Shown: one piece after another, positions 5,062 to 5,086 of the stretch | Position numbering within the stretch: position 1 is the first letter of the stretch | How the letters are laid out: each line of letters opens with the position of its first letter | Assembly: GCA_028290245.1 (NCBI GenBank) | Contig: JAQGKG010000227.1 | Coordinates: 1 to 5,086 of the forward strand | Direction: 5' to 3' | Length of the DNA: 5,086 nucleotides | DNA from: Devosia sp. | GTDB lineage: Bacteria > Pseudomonadota > Alphaproteobacteria > Rhizobiales > Devosiaceae | Made by a program: the position numbers and the translations under genes | Notes under the pieces: model-generated | Told to the model about the DNA's origin: nothing | The model's database searches: none | What the model saw: only the letters and a program-made list of their open reading frames with translations

Positions 5062-5086
5062 AGCCTCCCCCGTTGAGGGGGAGGTA
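5050..5086 (-). repeat. Palindromic G/C-rich intergenic repeat, copy B (inverted)
   Basis: CCTCCCCC (5064-5071) pairs perfectly with GGGGGAGG (5077-5084) around GTTGA. Read on the minus strand, it continues as GCTAGGTGGGGGG. It matches copy A at 711-745 at about 27 of 35 positions, and it is a better hairpin than copy A (8 perfect pairs against 6). It overlaps the right arm of the long hairpin at 5012-5061, so the two structures share a border. It is cut or bounded by the window end. Confidence 0.7.

Larger units (their letters stand above)
4908..5084. repeat. MITE-like or composite structured intergenic repeat
   Basis: About 177 bp with no supported gene, bounded by CCTCCCCCT (4908-4916) and its exact complement AGGGGGAGG (5076-5084), a 9-bp terminal inverted repeat. 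The interior is a chain of hairpins (4933-4945, 4946-4970, 5012-5061, 5064-5084). The right end is an inverted copy of the repeat at 711-745. No transposase is present, so any mobility would need help in trans. The window ends 2 nt after the right boundary, so the element may continue. It lies between the operon start and whatever is upstream. No convincing -35/-10 pair for the operon was found within it. Confidence 0.55.

Overview
The window looks like chromosomal DNA of a GC-rich alphaproteobacterium, most likely a member of the Hyphomicrobiales (Rhizobiales), perhaps Devosia-like. This rests on codon use rich in G/C at third positions, tightly packed transport and catabolism genes, the style of the proteins, and CCTCCCCC/GGGGGAGG intergenic repeats. 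The genus is a guess from general familiarity, not from a search.

Layout, left to right. (1) Positions 1-680, plus strand: the C-terminal two thirds or more of an inosine-uridine type nucleoside hydrolase, cut by the window edge. (2) Positions 681-832: an intergenic gap holding a palindromic G/C-rich repeat and a clean dyad (CTTGGCA-N8-TGCCAAG) that overlaps a weak promoter candidate. (3) Positions 833-1444, plus strand: a LysE/RhtB-family amino-acid exporter. (4) Positions 1441-1641, minus strand: a possible 66-residue protein of unknown function that shares a CTAG stop tetranucleotide with the exporter. A TTAGCA-GTG-TGCTAA palindrome lies just upstream of it. (5) Positions 1687-4875, minus strand: four genes packed into one apparent operon. 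In transcription order these are two PotB/PotC-like ABC permease subunits, an Asp/Glu/hydantoin-type racemase and a two-domain GNAT acetyltransferase. The second and third junctions are ATGA overlaps, and the first has a 2-nt gap. (6) Positions 4876-5086: a non-coding stretch upstream of the operon, almost entirely hairpins, that looks like a MITE-like or composite intergenic repeat. It carries a second, inverted copy of the repeat at 711-745.

Functional reading. The operon looks like an uptake-and-conversion unit. The two permeases would import a small, probably nitrogen-containing solute, with the ATPase and periplasmic binding protein presumably encoded beyond position 5086. A cofactor-independent two-cysteine racemase would invert its stereocentre, and the acetyltransferase would modify the substrate, a product or something else. 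The racemase family (hydantoin, allantoin, Asp/Glu) and the nearby nucleoside hydrolase would fit nitrogen-heterocycle or purine salvage, but this link is inference. No CRISPR array, transposase, phage gene, RNA gene or defence system is visible. The least ordinary parts are the coupled permease-racemase-GNAT arrangement, the structured repeat before it, and the two operator-like palindromes.
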